Positions 1 to 8,519 of a stretch of DNA of 11,053 bases are shown here, in pieces. Below the pieces are notes generated by a model. It was not told the DNA's origin, did no database searches, and saw only the letters and a list, made by a program, of their open reading frames with translations. The DNA comes from Oscillospiraceae bacterium. GTDB taxonomy: Bacteria > Bacillota_A > Clostridia > Oscillospirales > Oscillospiraceae. The position numbers were made by a program, and so were the translations under genes. The stretch spans positions 1 through 11,053 of the forward strand of contig JAFYCC010000071.1 of NCBI GenBank assembly GCA_017539885.1, in the 5' to 3' direction. How positions within the stretch are numbered: the first letter of the stretch is position 1; every line of letters begins with the position of its first letter.

Positions 1-59
1 AAAATAGTAAAGAACAGCCTTAAAAGAGCTGGGCAAGAAATCTAAGGGGGAGTCTTATC

Positions 60-512
60 ATGAAGCTGGCTACTGCGTTATCTGAGCGAGCTGATCTGCA
101 GAAACGGATCTCCGAGCTCAGCACCAGGTTGAATAATAATGCGAAGGTTCAGGAGGGCGATAAACCTGCGGAGGATCCGATGGAACTTCTGCGGGAACTG
201 AACGAGTGTTTTTCACGCCTCGAAGAACTGATAGCGCGCATCAACCACACGAACAATGAAGCGTGCAGCGGCGGCTTGTCGATCACGGATCTGATTGCGA
301 AACGGGACTGCATGCGTGAACGTATCCGGATCATGCGGGATTTTCTGAATGCTTCGAGTGAGAGAGTATCGCGTTATTCAAAAGCGGAGATCCGAATCCT
401 TAGTACAGTTCCTGTCGCGCAGCTGCAGAGAGATGTGGATGCGCTTTCCAAACAGCTCAGAGAGACGGACGAACTGATACAGAGCCTGAACTGGACTACA
501 GAACTGCTTTGA
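60..512 (+). CDS. DIP1984 family (septicolysin-like) coiled-coil protein
   Basis: The 150-residue protein matches my knowledge of the DIP1984/DUF6847 family, small helical proteins of unknown biochemical role that are sometimes labelled septicolysin. The recognisable segments are the N-terminal helix (MKLATALSERADLQKRI), the loop NAKVQEGDKPAEDP at residues 27-40, ELIARINHTN at 56-65, and a C-terminal amphipathic helix ending in a conserved-looking NW (residues 144-145). Heptad-like Leu/Ile spacing through most of the chain suggests a long coiled coil. There is no signal peptide or membrane segment. The ATG at 60 has a strong Shine-Dalgarno (AAGGGGGAG, 44-52) seven bases upstream. The stop codon overlaps an extended -10 promoter for the tRNA-like RNA that follows, so the two are probably linked in function. 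No function is assigned here. The family call is confident; the link to the RNA is inference. Confidence 0.85.
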   Translation: MKLATALSERADLQKRISELSTRLNNNAKVQEGDKPAEDPMELLRELNECFSRLEELIARINHTNNEACSGGLSITDLIAKRDCMRERIRIMRDFLNASSERVSRYSKAEIRILSTVPVAQLQRDVDALSKQLRETDELIQSLNWTTELL

Positions 513-518
513 TATAAT
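510..518 (+). promoter_or_regulatory. Extended -10 promoter in front of the tRNA-like RNA
   Basis: TGATATAAT (TGn plus a perfect TATAAT at 513-518) overlaps the stop codon of the DIP1984 gene. No good -35 is present, which is normal for an extended -10 promoter. Transcription would start near 525, just before the cloverleaf-like structure at 535-632, so the RNA could be made independently of the upstream gene. Confidence 0.55.
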
Positions 519-529
519 TGAAGGTAATT

Positions 530-635
530 TGTCCGGGCGGACATGATCTCCGGCGATTGAGAATGAATCGCATGCGGTTTGTATGGTGGGCACATACAGA
601 GGGTTCGAATCCCTTTTTTAAATCGTACGCCCAGC
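530..635 (+). ncRNA. tRNA-like cloverleaf RNA, not a canonical tRNA
   Basis: Three consecutive hairpins each carry a seven-base loop. Arm 1 is 553-558/566-571 (six pairs, loop GAGAATG) and can be extended by CCG/CGG at 550-552/575-577. Arm 2 is 580-585/593-598 (six pairs, loop GTGGGCA, with T at the position of tRNA U33). Arm 3 is 599-603/611-615, whose loop TTCGAAT is a perfect tRNA T-loop. Arms 2 and 3 abut, so there is no variable loop. The ends can close as an acceptor-like stem: 535-542 with 625-632 (seven of eight pairs, one G-A mismatch), continued by GAT 545-547 with ATC 622-624. The first arm lacks the GG of a D-loop, nine unpaired or loosely paired bases follow the T-arm, and position 37 would be C. 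It should therefore not work as an elongator tRNA. tRNA-like RNAs are known in RNA-repair gene clusters; relation to those is inference. A decayed tRNA is the alternative. Confidence 0.6.
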
Positions 636-772
636 AAAGCTTACAAACGTATCGGGATCCTGTATTGTAACTACCTATTGTCGACGGACAGATGAGGGCG
701 GGTTCGGGGAATCATCGTTCAAACATTGCTGTCGTTTCGGACATTGTCCGGAAATGAAAGCGGAGGAGAGAA
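633..772. promoter_or_regulatory. Spacer with possible operator (738-750) before the dehydrogenase
   Basis: No gene is visible here. CGGACA-T-TGTCCG at 738-750 is a 13-base inverted repeat placed just upstream of the ribosome binding site (GGAGGAG, 762-768) of the dehydrogenase. The same half-sites occur as TGTCCG-GG-CGGACA at 530-543, and one more CGGACA lies at 685-690. This could be a repressor site. No convincing -35/-10 pair was found for the downstream gene. Confidence 0.35.
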
Positions 773-1534
773 ATGAGGATCGCGGTAATTACCGGGGCAT
801 CTGCCGGCATCGGCCGTGCGCTCGTTTTGGAAACGGATCGTCAGGAGCGCTTTGACGAGATCTGGGTCATCTCACGGCGGGGAGAGCGCCTGGAGTCCCT
901 GCGCGAGCATTGCAGAAGCACGATCCGTCCTGTCGTGCTCGATCTGACCAGAAGGGAATGCAGGTCGGAGTATGAAGCATTGCTCGATCTGGAGAAACCT
1001 GAAATCGCGCTTCTGATTAACGCTGCGGGCTGCGGCGTGTTCGGCCCGTTTTACGAAGCGGACGAGGATCTGCTGATCGACAGCATTGAACTCAACGCTG
1101 TCGCTTTGACATCCATGTGCCGTGCAAGTCTGCCGTACATGAAATCCGGAAGCCGTATCGTCAACCTTGGATCAAACTCAGCCTGGCAGCCTGTACCATA
1201 CCAGGCAGTCTACGGAGCGAGCAAAAGCTACGTGCTGAGTTTTTCACGCGCACTCGGCAGAGAACTGCGATCTGTGAAGATACACGTGATGTGCGTATGT
1301 CCGGGCTGGATCAAAACGGAATTCCAGTCGCATGCTGAACACGACCGTTATATACGATATGTCGACCGGTGGTATACGGCAGAAGAGGTCGCTTTGCAGA
1401 CGTGGAAGGATCTGAAAAAAGAGAAGCGCGTTTCCATCCTCGGCGCGCCGGTGCGCAGACAGGTACGGCTCGTTAAGCATTTGCCGGTCGATCTGGTCAT
1501 GAAAATCTGGTGCAGACAGCAGGGCATCAAATAA
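773..1534 (+). CDS. Short-chain dehydrogenase/reductase (SDR), NAD(P)-dependent
   Basis: This 253-residue cytoplasmic Rossmann-fold oxidoreductase has typical classical-SDR length. The cofactor glycine motif TGASAGIG is at residues 7-14, NAAG at 83-86, the helix-4 Asn at 108 and the catalytic Ser at 134. The catalytic YxxxK is Y147/K151 (VYGASK), and the PG after the active site is at 177-178. R35-R36 after the second strand suggest preference for NADP(H), which is inference. The C-terminal part (about 185-253) is rich in basic residues and differs from better-known SDRs, so the substrate cannot be named. The ATG at 773 follows GGAGGAG at an ideal distance. A palindrome at 738-750 may control it. 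The gene ends before a hairpin shared with the convergent murC. The SDR call is firm; substrate and pathway are unknown. Confidence 0.9.
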   Translation: MRIAVITGASAGIGRALVLETDRQERFDEIWVISRRGERLESLREHCRSTIRPVVLDLTRRECRSEYEALLDLEKPEIALLINAAGCGVFGPFYEADEDLLIDSIELNAVALTSMCRASLPYMKSGSRIVNLGSNSAWQPVPYQAVYGASKSYVLSFSRALGRELRSVKIHVMCVCPGWIKTEFQSHAEHDRYIRYVDRWYTAEEVALQTWKDLKKEKRVSILGAPVRRQVRLVKHLPVDLVMKIWCRQQGIK

Positions 1535-1536
1535 AT

Positions 1537-1569
1537 AACGCGGGAGTGTCCGACAGACGCTCCCGCGTT
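1537..1569. terminator. Bidirectional terminator between SDR gene and murC
   Basis: AACGCGGGAG (1537-1546) pairs with CTCCCGCGTT (1560-1569), and four more pairs inside leave a five-base loop (CGACA). The minus-strand side is followed by TATTTATTTG, so it should best stop murC transcription. The plus-strand side lacks a clean T run. Confidence 0.75.
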
Positions 1570-1587
1570 GCTAATATAAGATGATGT

Positions 1588-2958
1588 CTATTCTCCGACC
1601 AACTGTTCTCCGACACGGAAAATATCGCCGGCGCCTACCGTCAGAATGAGATCACCGGGCTGCGCATTTTCACGAAGAAAAGCGAGCAACTCATCGAACG
1701 TTGCGAAAAACAGCGAACCGGGGATTTCTTTAGACAGATCGGCAGAAGAAATGCCGATCGTGTTTTTCTCACGTGCGGCGTAAATCTCAGCTAAAAGAGT
1801 CAGATCCGGACGCCGAAGCTGCTCCACAAAATCAGGAAACAGCGCCTTCGTACGCGAATAGGTATGCGGCTGGAATGCAAGTACTATGCGCTTATACCCG
1901 AGAGGCTCCGCCGCGTCAAGGAGCGCGCGCAGTTCGCCGGGGTGGTGGGCGTAGTCGTCATAGACGTCAGCACCGTTATACTTTCCCTTGAACTCGAACC
2001 GGCGCTCTGCACCGGTAAAGGCGGCGAGACCGTATTTGATATCAAGCGGCGAAGCGCCGAGAAAGATCGTAGCGGCAGACGCGGCAAGCGCGTTTTTGAC
2101 GTTGTGCAGACCGGGTACGCGGAGACTTACACGCGTAAACAGTCTGCCGTTGTACATCACGTCAAACTCTGTCTGGGCACCATGCCTGTTGATGTTGCGG
2201 GCATATACGTCCGCGTCGTCGTGCAGACCGAAAGTGATGACCTTCCTGCCGATCCCTGATACGACTTCCATGGTGTTCGCGTCGTCCTTGTTCGCCACGA
2301 CGCATCCGTTTTCAGGTACGAGCTGCGCAAAACGCCGAAAGGATGACTTGATGTCTTCGATATCTTTAAAGAAGTCGAGATGATCGGCCTCAATATTCAG
2401 AATAACGGCGACGGTGGGGTAGAAGCTGAGGAAAGAGTTGTAGTATTCGCAGGATTCAAGTATGATGGTATCGCCGCTTCCGACACGATGCGCGGCTTTG
2501 AGAAGCGGCAGCGTACCGCCGATCATGACAGTGGGATCCTTTCGGGCGGCCATAAGGATATGCGTTGACATGGAAGTCGTCGTGGTCTTGCCGTGGGTGC
2601 CGGAAATGCACAGCGCGTTCTTATAGTCGCGCATGATCGCTCCCCAGGCCTGCGTACGCTCGAAGACGGGTATTCCGAGCTCATGTGCCCGAACGATTTC
2701 GACATTATCATCATGTACAGCTGCCGTGCGTACGATGAAGTCGATATCCGTGGTGATGTTTTCGGCACGGTGACCGATGTTCACATCTATCCCGCGCTTT
2801 CTGAGCTGCTCCACCTTCGCGCTGTCGGACATGTCCGAGCCGGTGATGTGCAGCTGCGCACCAAGAAGGACTTCCGCCAGAGGAGACATCGACACGCCGC
2901 CGATCCCAATGAGGTAACCGCGTTTGCCGGGTTTGAGATATTCGGAAAAGTCTGACAT
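1588..2958 (-). CDS. murC: UDP-N-acetylmuramate--L-alanine ligase MurC
   Basis: MurC is the cytoplasmic ATP-dependent ligase that adds L-alanine to UDP-N-acetylmuramic acid, the first amino-acid step of peptidoglycan stem-peptide synthesis. The 456-residue length is normal. The N-terminal UDP-binding Rossmann domain has GIGGVSMSPLAE at residues 18-29. The central ATPase domain has the P-loop SGTHGKTTT at 119-127 and the Mur-family ADHLD at 191-195. The ligand region has FTGAERRFE (314-322), DDYAHHPGE (334-342) and the C-terminal-domain motif HTYSR (365-369). The ATG at 2958 follows AGGTG on the minus strand. A promoter (TTGTTT-17-TATAAT) lies at 3033-3061. The gene stands alone, with convergent and divergent neighbours of unrelated function. 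Confidence 0.97.
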   Translation of the reverse strand: MSDFSEYLKPGKRGYLIGIGGVSMSPLAEVLLGAQLHITGSDMSDSAKVEQLRKRGIDVNIGHRAENITTDIDFIVRTAAVHDDNVEIVRAHELGIPVFERTQAWGAIMRDYKNALCISGTHGKTTTTSMSTHILMAARKDPTVMIGGTLPLLKAAHRVGSGDTIILESCEYYNSFLSFYPTVAVILNIEADHLDFFKDIEDIKSSFRRFAQLVPENGCVVANKDDANTMEVVSGIGRKVITFGLHDDADVYARNINRHGAQTEFDVMYNGRLFTRVSLRVPGLHNVKNALAASAATIFLGASPLDIKYGLAAFTGAERRFEFKGKYNGADVYDDYAHHPGELRALLDAAEPLGYKRIVLAFQPHTYSRTKALFPDFVEQLRRPDLTLLAEIYAAREKNTIGISSADLSKEIPGSLFFATFDELLAFLRENAQPGDLILTVGAGDIFRVGEQLVGE

Positions 2959-2994
2959 AATAACACCTGACTATTGACAGATTCGAAATAGCAC

Positions 2995-3022
2995 TTGAGA
3001 ACTGCTGTAAGACGCATATAAT
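2995..3022 (+). promoter_or_regulatory. Promoter for the nucleotidyltransferase gene
   Basis: TTGAGA (2995-3000), a 16-base spacer and a perfect TATAAT (3017-3022) form a good sigma-A-type promoter. Transcription would start near 3029, leaving a leader of about 125 bases before the start codon at 3154. Confidence 0.6.
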
Positions 3023-3032
3023 AACAATCATA

Positions 3033-3061
3033 ATTATAATACCGGCAGGGACAGAAAACAA
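3033..3061 (-). promoter_or_regulatory. Promoter for murC
   Basis: On the minus strand TTGTTT (3061-3056), a 17-base spacer and TATAAT (3038-3033) lie about 75-100 bases upstream of murC. Its -10 is only about 10 bases from the -10 of the divergent promoter, so the two should interfere with each other. Confidence 0.6.
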
Positions 3062-3153
3062 GAGGAATCGGGCAGAATCCGCGACACATTGGGACTGCTT
3101 TTATGGATGCTGCCGAGTCGGATGGCACAGATCAAGAGTTCAGGGAGGCAACA

Positions 3154-3546
3154 ATGAACAGAGAAGATATCCGAAACAAGCTTCTAACGCTGCCTTTCGA
3201 AAGAAAAGACTACTGGCTTGTTACCGGCGGCGCGATGGTATGGTACGGTTTCAGATCTGAAACGAACGATGTCGATCTTGGATGCACCAAAGAACTGGCG
3301 GACAGACTTGAAGCGGAGGGCATTCCCTTTGCGGTCATGGAAAACGGAAAACGCCGGTTTCGGTTTTCAGAGGATATTGAGCTTTTCGAAAGCTGGATGC
3401 AGGGAGAGACAGCTGAAACTGACGGATTTTCCGTTGTTAGCGTCGTTGGCTTGATTTCTATGAAAAGGGCTCTCGGAAGGGATAAGGATATACGTGATGT
3501 CGAGCTTATCCTCAATCAACTCCGCAGGGATGCGTGCGTCCTGTAA
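3154..3546 (+). CDS. Small stand-alone nucleotidyltransferase-fold protein
   Basis: This 130-residue protein has the signature of the DNA polymerase beta-like nucleotidyltransferase superfamily. GG is at residues 25-26 in TGGAMVWYG, with the metal-binding pair D39/D41 in TNDVDLG. A possible third acidic strand is DIELFE (74-79), and LISMKRALGRDKDIRDVELI closes the fold. The family includes toxin NTases of abortive-infection and MNT/AbiEii type, and uncharacterised DUF6036-like proteins. No HEPN or antitoxin partner is adjacent, and the substrate is unknown. The frame is open from an ATG at 3103, but AGGGAGG (3142-3148) is placed to serve the ATG at 3154, so I take that start. The gene has its own promoter and a long leader, and ends before a strong hairpin shared with typA. 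Confidence 0.75.
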   Translation: MNREDIRNKLLTLPFERKDYWLVTGGAMVWYGFRSETNDVDLGCTKELADRLEAEGIPFAVMENGKRRFRFSEDIELFESWMQGETAETDGFSVVSVVGLISMKRALGRDKDIRDVELILNQLRRDACVL

Positions 3547-3555
3547 TAATAAAAT

Positions 3556-3585
3556 CAGGGCGTCCGGCCTCTGCCGGACGCCCTG
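3556..3585. terminator. Bidirectional terminator between nucleotidyltransferase gene and typA
   Basis: CAGGGCGTCCGGC (3556-3568) pairs perfectly over 13 bases with 3573-3585 around a CTCT loop. On the minus strand it is followed by ATTTTATTATTA, which suits termination of typA. On the plus strand the T run (3600-3604) is 15 bases away. Confidence 0.85.
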
Positions 3586-3592
3586 GGCGTAA

Positions 3593-5416
<1,824 letters not shown>

Positions 5417-5472
5417 TTTGATCCATCCGTTTCTGTGAAGCATTAAATGATCGTATGAGTTTCCGAAAGTGA

Positions 5473-5501
5473 ATACTAACATATACACTTGCGATTGACA
5501 A
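5473..5501 (-). promoter_or_regulatory. Promoter for typA
   Basis: On the minus strand TTGTCA (5501-5496), a 17-base spacer and TAGTAT (5478-5473) form a good sigma-A-type promoter. It gives a leader of about 50 bases before the ATG at 5416, and supports that start over the longer open frame. Confidence 0.65.
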
Positions 5502-5532
5502 GCGTTTTTTCCTGACATGGGAGAGCATCGGT

Positions 5533-5561
5533 TTGACAAATATGCCACGTTATGATAGCTT
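5533..5561 (+). promoter_or_regulatory. Possible promoter for the MATE gene
   Basis: A consensus TTGACA (5533-5538) is followed after 17 bases by TAGCTT (5556-5561), a weak -10. The position, 34 bases before the start codon at 5595, is right. The -10 is the doubtful part. Confidence 0.35.
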
Positions 5562-5594
5562 CGGATTGTCAAGAAACAACAGCCGGAGAGAGCA

Positions 5595-6947
5595 ATGGAA
5601 AAATCAGAAGTTTTTGAAAAGCTGTCGGTTCCGCGGGCGTTGACCAGATTCATCATCCCCGCGGTGGTCAGTCAGCTTGCATCGCTCATTTTGAACCTTA
5701 CGGACGCGTTTTTCGTCGGACGGACCGGGGATAAGTTCCAAATCTCTGCAATGACGATCACGCTGCCGCTTGTCATGATGATTACCGTTGTTGCCACCGT
5801 ATTCGGCGCTGGCGCCAACGCGAACATTGCCGCGTCACTGGGCGCAAAGGATTACGGGAAGACCAAAAGCTTCTCCTCGTTTTCAATGTATGCCGCCATC
5901 CTGTGCGCTGCTGTGCTGTCGATCCTTTTCGCTGTGTTTCAGACCCCGCTGCTTCAGCTGCTCGGAGCAGATTCCAACTCAATTGGATACTGCAGAGGGT
6001 ATGTGCTCTGGGCGCTTCACGCCGCCTGTCTGCCGATGGTGTTCTCTCACGTGATGGCGCAGATGTTTTCTGCAGAGGGAGACGCCAGACCGGCGGGGTT
6101 CGGAATCGCCGCATCGGGCATACTTAACGCCGCGCTTGATCCAGTCTTCGTGTTCGGTTTAAAAATGGGAATAATCGGCGCCGGCATCGCGACCTGCATT
6201 GCAAACTACTGCTGCGCAGCCTATTTTCTTATCCTGTTCCGGCAAAAACGGGCCACGACCATGCTGTCCTTTCAACCGAAGTTCAGCAGGCCGCGGGACG
6301 GCATCTGTAAAACCGTTCTTATGGTCGGCCTGCCGGCCGGAGCGAGTATGTTTCTGATGAACGGTGTGGATTTCGTCCGCAATTCTCTCATGGGAATTTA
6401 CGGCTCTCAGGGAGACTTCGCTGCATGGGGTGTCGTTCAGAAACTCGGCAACGCGTGCACGATCATAGCAATCGGCATTGCCATGGGCGCGAGACCTCTG
6501 ATCGCTTACAATCACGCGGCCGGACTGCAGAACAGAACTCGCGCGATCATTCGCGGAGCGGCTCTGGTCATGGGCGTATTTACGTGCCTGTGCTTCGCAC
6601 TTATCACGTCCGTTCCACAACTGTTCGTCAGAGTATTCCTTCCAATCCCGGAGCTGGAGGAACTGGCGAAGTCCCTGCTTCGCATCTATGCTTTCTGTAC
6701 TTTCGCGATTGGATTTCTCGAACTGTTCAACTCGATCTTTCAGGCCATGGGACGGTGGAAGCCGGCACTCATCAGTATCTGTATCGGAAAGCTTGCAGTT
6801 ATGATCCCCGCGATGATCTTCTTTGCAAGAATATGGGGCGTACGCGGCATTATCGCCGGACAGCCCTTCGGGGATACTATTACAGTCATCATCATGCTGC
6901 TGATATACCTGTCTATGCGAAAAAAGTCGGACAGCCAGCCCATATGA
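5595..6947 (+). CDS. MATE family multidrug/Na+ (or H+) antiporter
   Basis: This 450-residue polytopic membrane protein has about 12 hydrophobic segments, the usual MATE length and topology. The N-terminal signature IPAVVSQLASLILNLTDAFF and VGRTGD is the first-helix region of NorM/DinF-like MATE pumps. The repeat half starts near residue 235 with VGLPAGASMFLMNGVDFVRN. Such proteins export cationic drugs, dyes or metabolites using an ion gradient; the substrate here cannot be told. The ATG at 5595 follows GGAGAG (5585-5590). It diverges from typA and is followed after 74 bases by the nitroreductase gene with no terminator between, so read-through is possible. Confidence 0.93.
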   Translation: MEKSEVFEKLSVPRALTRFIIPAVVSQLASLILNLTDAFFVGRTGDKFQISAMTITLPLVMMITVVATVFGAGANANIAASLGAKDYGKTKSFSSFSMYAAILCAAVLSILFAVFQTPLLQLLGADSNSIGYCRGYVLWALHAACLPMVFSHVMAQMFSAEGDARPAGFGIAASGILNAALDPVFVFGLKMGIIGAGIATCIANYCCAAYFLILFRQKRATTMLSFQPKFSRPRDGICKTVLMVGLPAGASMFLMNGVDFVRNSLMGIYGSQGDFAAWGVVQKLGNACTIIAIGIAMGARPLIAYNHAAGLQNRTRAIIRGAALVMGVFTCLCFALITSVPQLFVRVFLPIPELEELAKSLLRIYAFCTFAIGFLELFNSIFQAMGRWKPALISICIGKLAVMIPAMIFFARIWGVRGIIAGQPFGDTITVIIMLLIYLSMRKKSDSQPI

Positions 6948-7021
6948 GCCTGTCGGAGCATATTTATAAAAGAAGTAGAAATATATGAAGAATTCAACCA
7001 GATCAGAACGGAGGGTTAAAA

Positions 7022-7537
7022 ATGAACGAAGTACTGAATGCGATTTTCAACAGACACAGCGTGCGCTCTTTTAAGGAGGAAAAGCTCAAAAGGGAGGAAC
7101 TTGAACTTCTCCTCAAGGCAGGTGCTGCCGCGCCGACCGCCCGCAACCTTCAGCTCAACGGTTTTATCGCGCTGACCAACCATGAAACGATTGAGCGCCT
7201 GGCTGCACTGACAGGTGAGGTCGTCGGTCGCGATCTGAAGGGATTCTACAAGCCCGCAGCACTGATCATCCCTTATACGAAAGCTGAAGCCGTTTTCGGC
7301 GCTGACGACAACGCATGCGCAATGGAGAACATATATCTGGCTGCGTACAGTCTCGGCATCGGGTGCGTATGGATCAATCAGCTGCGTGACGGCTGTAAAG
7401 ACGAAAAGGTGCGCGAAATCCTACGCGGGATTGGCGTTCCAGACGATTGCGTCATTTACGGCTGCGCTGCAGTCGGCTATCCCGCCGCACCAGCCGCGGA
7501 CATCGCGCGAAAGGCTCCGATCTCAATTGTCGACTAA
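7022..7537 (+). CDS. Nitroreductase family FMN-dependent oxidoreductase
   Basis: The 171-residue protein has the nitroreductase fold in its short form. The FMN-binding N-terminus RHSVRSF is at residues 11-17 and AAPTARNLQ at 36-44. The second flavin-contact block runs from D96 through ENIYLAAYSLGIGCVWI (102-118), and GYPAA closes at 152-156. Family members reduce nitro groups, quinones or flavins with NAD(P)H and are usually dimeric. The physiological substrate is not predictable. The ATG at 7022 is preceded by GGAGGG (7010-7015). The stop overlaps the presumed TTG start of the next gene, so the two are translationally coupled. Confidence 0.93.
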   Translation: MNEVLNAIFNRHSVRSFKEEKLKREELELLLKAGAAAPTARNLQLNGFIALTNHETIERLAALTGEVVGRDLKGFYKPAALIIPYTKAEAVFGADDNACAMENIYLAAYSLGIGCVWINQLRDGCKDEKVREILRGIGVPDDCVIYGCAAVGYPAAPAADIARKAPISIVD

Positions 7538-7907
7538 GGGAACCGGCTGCTGGACATATATTCTGCGCTGCGGGGATGACAGCCTTTACTGCGGCTGGAC
7601 GAACGATCTCGAAAAACGTCTGGCAGCACATATGTCCGGCAAAGGAGCGAAATATACACGTGCCCATCTGCCGGTTGAACTGATCTACTTCGAGCGCTTT
7701 TCAACAAAGAACGAAGCCATGCGCCGGGAGGCTGAGATCAAGCGTCTGACCCGGTCTCAGAAGCTGGAACTGCTTCAACGGCAAGCACCGTCAGGGATCC
7801 GTCCTGAACACGGAAGCGGATCTCCTGTTCTGAATAACGAAAGCCGTAAATGCGATCAGGGTCGTTCTGATAGCGCGGACGCGGATCAAGAGCCAGTACG
7901 GATTTGA
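7527..7907 (+). CDS. GIY-YIG nuclease-fold protein with a long C-terminal tail
   Basis: This matches the small UPF0213/YhbQ-like GIY-YIG family: TYIL at residues 10-13 and LYCGWT at 20-25 replace GIY and YIG. R31 is the likely catalytic Arg, the family block GKGAKYTR is at 38-45, and REAEIKRL at 67-74 carries the metal-binding Glu. The domain ends near residue 83, where relatives usually stop. Here the frame runs 43 residues more through low-complexity polar sequence that is simply antisense to the 3' end of trmO, so the tail is probably a read-on after loss of a stop codon. No ATG fits: the first in-frame ATG (7386) lies 150 bases inside the nitroreductase gene. I place the start at TTG 7527, 11 bases before the end of that gene. 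Function in the cell is unknown. Confidence 0.8.
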   Translation: MSTKGTGCWTYILRCGDDSLYCGWTNDLEKRLAAHMSGKGAKYTRAHLPVELIYFERFSTKNEAMRREAEIKRLTRSQKLELLQRQAPSGIRPEHGSGSPVLNNESRKCDQGRSDSADADQEPVRI

Positions 7908-8451
7908 GCGCTGCACGTTTCTCGTTCGGAACTTTGTCAAGAAGCGCGTTCGGAAAGACCACTTCCAGCTTCGGATCAGGCGCCTCGGAAGCGAAACCGC
8001 CAAGCGCGTCAGGAATACTGTCGGAATAGGGAACATAGGGCTTGATATCTAGAATCGGAGTGCCGTCTAGGAGATCGGCGCCGGAGACGATCAGTACAGT
8101 GCCTTCCGGCGTGCCGTGTCGGATCTCCACGAGTTTGACGACGGAGAGACCGATCGGATTCGGACGGAAAGGTGAACGCGTGGCAAAAACGCCCATGCGC
8201 ACGTTACCGCCAAGACGGGGGGGACGTACGGTCGGAGACCACTCCCCGCGAACTGCTTTGGAAAACTCCCAAATCAGCCAAAGGTGTGAGAAGCCGTCCA
8301 GCCCTCGCAGCGCGTCATCCGAGCGATAAGGCGGCTCGAACACGACGCGGCCAAGCGCTTCCGGCACGAGTCCGCTCTGACGCGGTATGCCGAATTTTTC
8401 CTTGTAATCGGTATGGATGACGGCGACGGCGCACATTGGCGCGATTTCCAT
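7738..8451 (-). CDS. trmO: tRNA (N6-threonylcarbamoyladenosine(37)-N6)-methyltransferase TrmO
   Basis: TrmO (TsaA/YaeB family) methylates t6A37 of ACY-reading tRNA-Thr using S-adenosylmethionine, making m6t6A. The SAM-binding beta-barrel block GVFATRSPFRPNPIGLS is at residues 87-103, and DGTPILDIKPYVPYSD at 129-144. The C-terminal domain has LALDPRPRYQ (186-195) and DPDRIYG (197-203). The length of 237 residues is normal. A longer frame would begin at GTG 8460, but GGAGG (minus strand, just upstream) is ideally spaced for the ATG at 8451, which I choose. Its last 170 bases overlap the convergent GIY-YIG reading frame; only the last 10 or so residues lie beyond the conserved domain. By coincidence or otherwise, a tRNA-Thr(GGU) locus, encoding a substrate of this enzyme, lies just upstream. 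Confidence 0.93.
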   Translation of the reverse strand: MEIAPMCAVAVIHTDYKEKFGIPRQSGLVPEALGRVVFEPPYRSDDALRGLDGFSHLWLIWEFSKAVRGEWSPTVRPPRLGGNVRMGVFATRSPFRPNPIGLSVVKLVEIRHGTPEGTVLIVSGADLLDGTPILDIKPYVPYSDSIPDALGGFASEAPDPKLEVVFPNALLDKVPNEKRAALKSVLALDPRPRYQNDPDRIYGFRYSEQEIRFRVQDGSLTVLAVEAVPASETGSDA

Positions 8452-8484
8452 GGCCAGCACCTCCGTTTAATGCAGCAAGAAAAG

Positions 8485-8515
8485 AAAAACCGACTTGCAA
8501 TGCAAGTCGGTTTTT
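8485..8515. terminator. Terminator of the tRNA-Thr gene, bidirectional
   Basis: AAAAACCGACTTGCA (8485-8499) and its complement (8501-8515) form a nearly perfect dyad with T runs on both sides. On the minus strand it starts five bases after the CCA end of the tRNA-Thr fragment, so it is the original tRNA terminator left on the chromosome side of the insertion. Confidence 0.85.
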
Positions 8516-8519
8516 TCTA

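Noticed and set aside
1864..2259. 131-residue open frame antisense to murC
   Set aside because: Shadow of the conserved murC coding sequence, with no start signal.
3041..3135. Cobalamin-riboswitch-like words (GGAA, AGAATCCG, GAGTCGGAT) in the nucleotidyltransferase leader
   Set aside because: The full B12 box and the conserved CCCGCCACTG segment are absent, and the downstream gene does not suit it.
3103..3153. Upstream ATG for the nucleotidyltransferase
   Set aside because: No Shine-Dalgarno before it, while AGGGAGG is well placed for the ATG at 3154, and the extra 17 residues lie before the fold.
5417..5656. N-terminal extension of the typA frame
   Set aside because: It would run into the divergent MATE gene and past the typA promoter. 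TypA proteins begin at the residues just before the AHVDHGKTT motif.
6425..6988. 187-residue open frame overlapping the MATE gene
   Set aside because: It lies in another frame of a clear membrane-protein gene and its composition is not protein-like.
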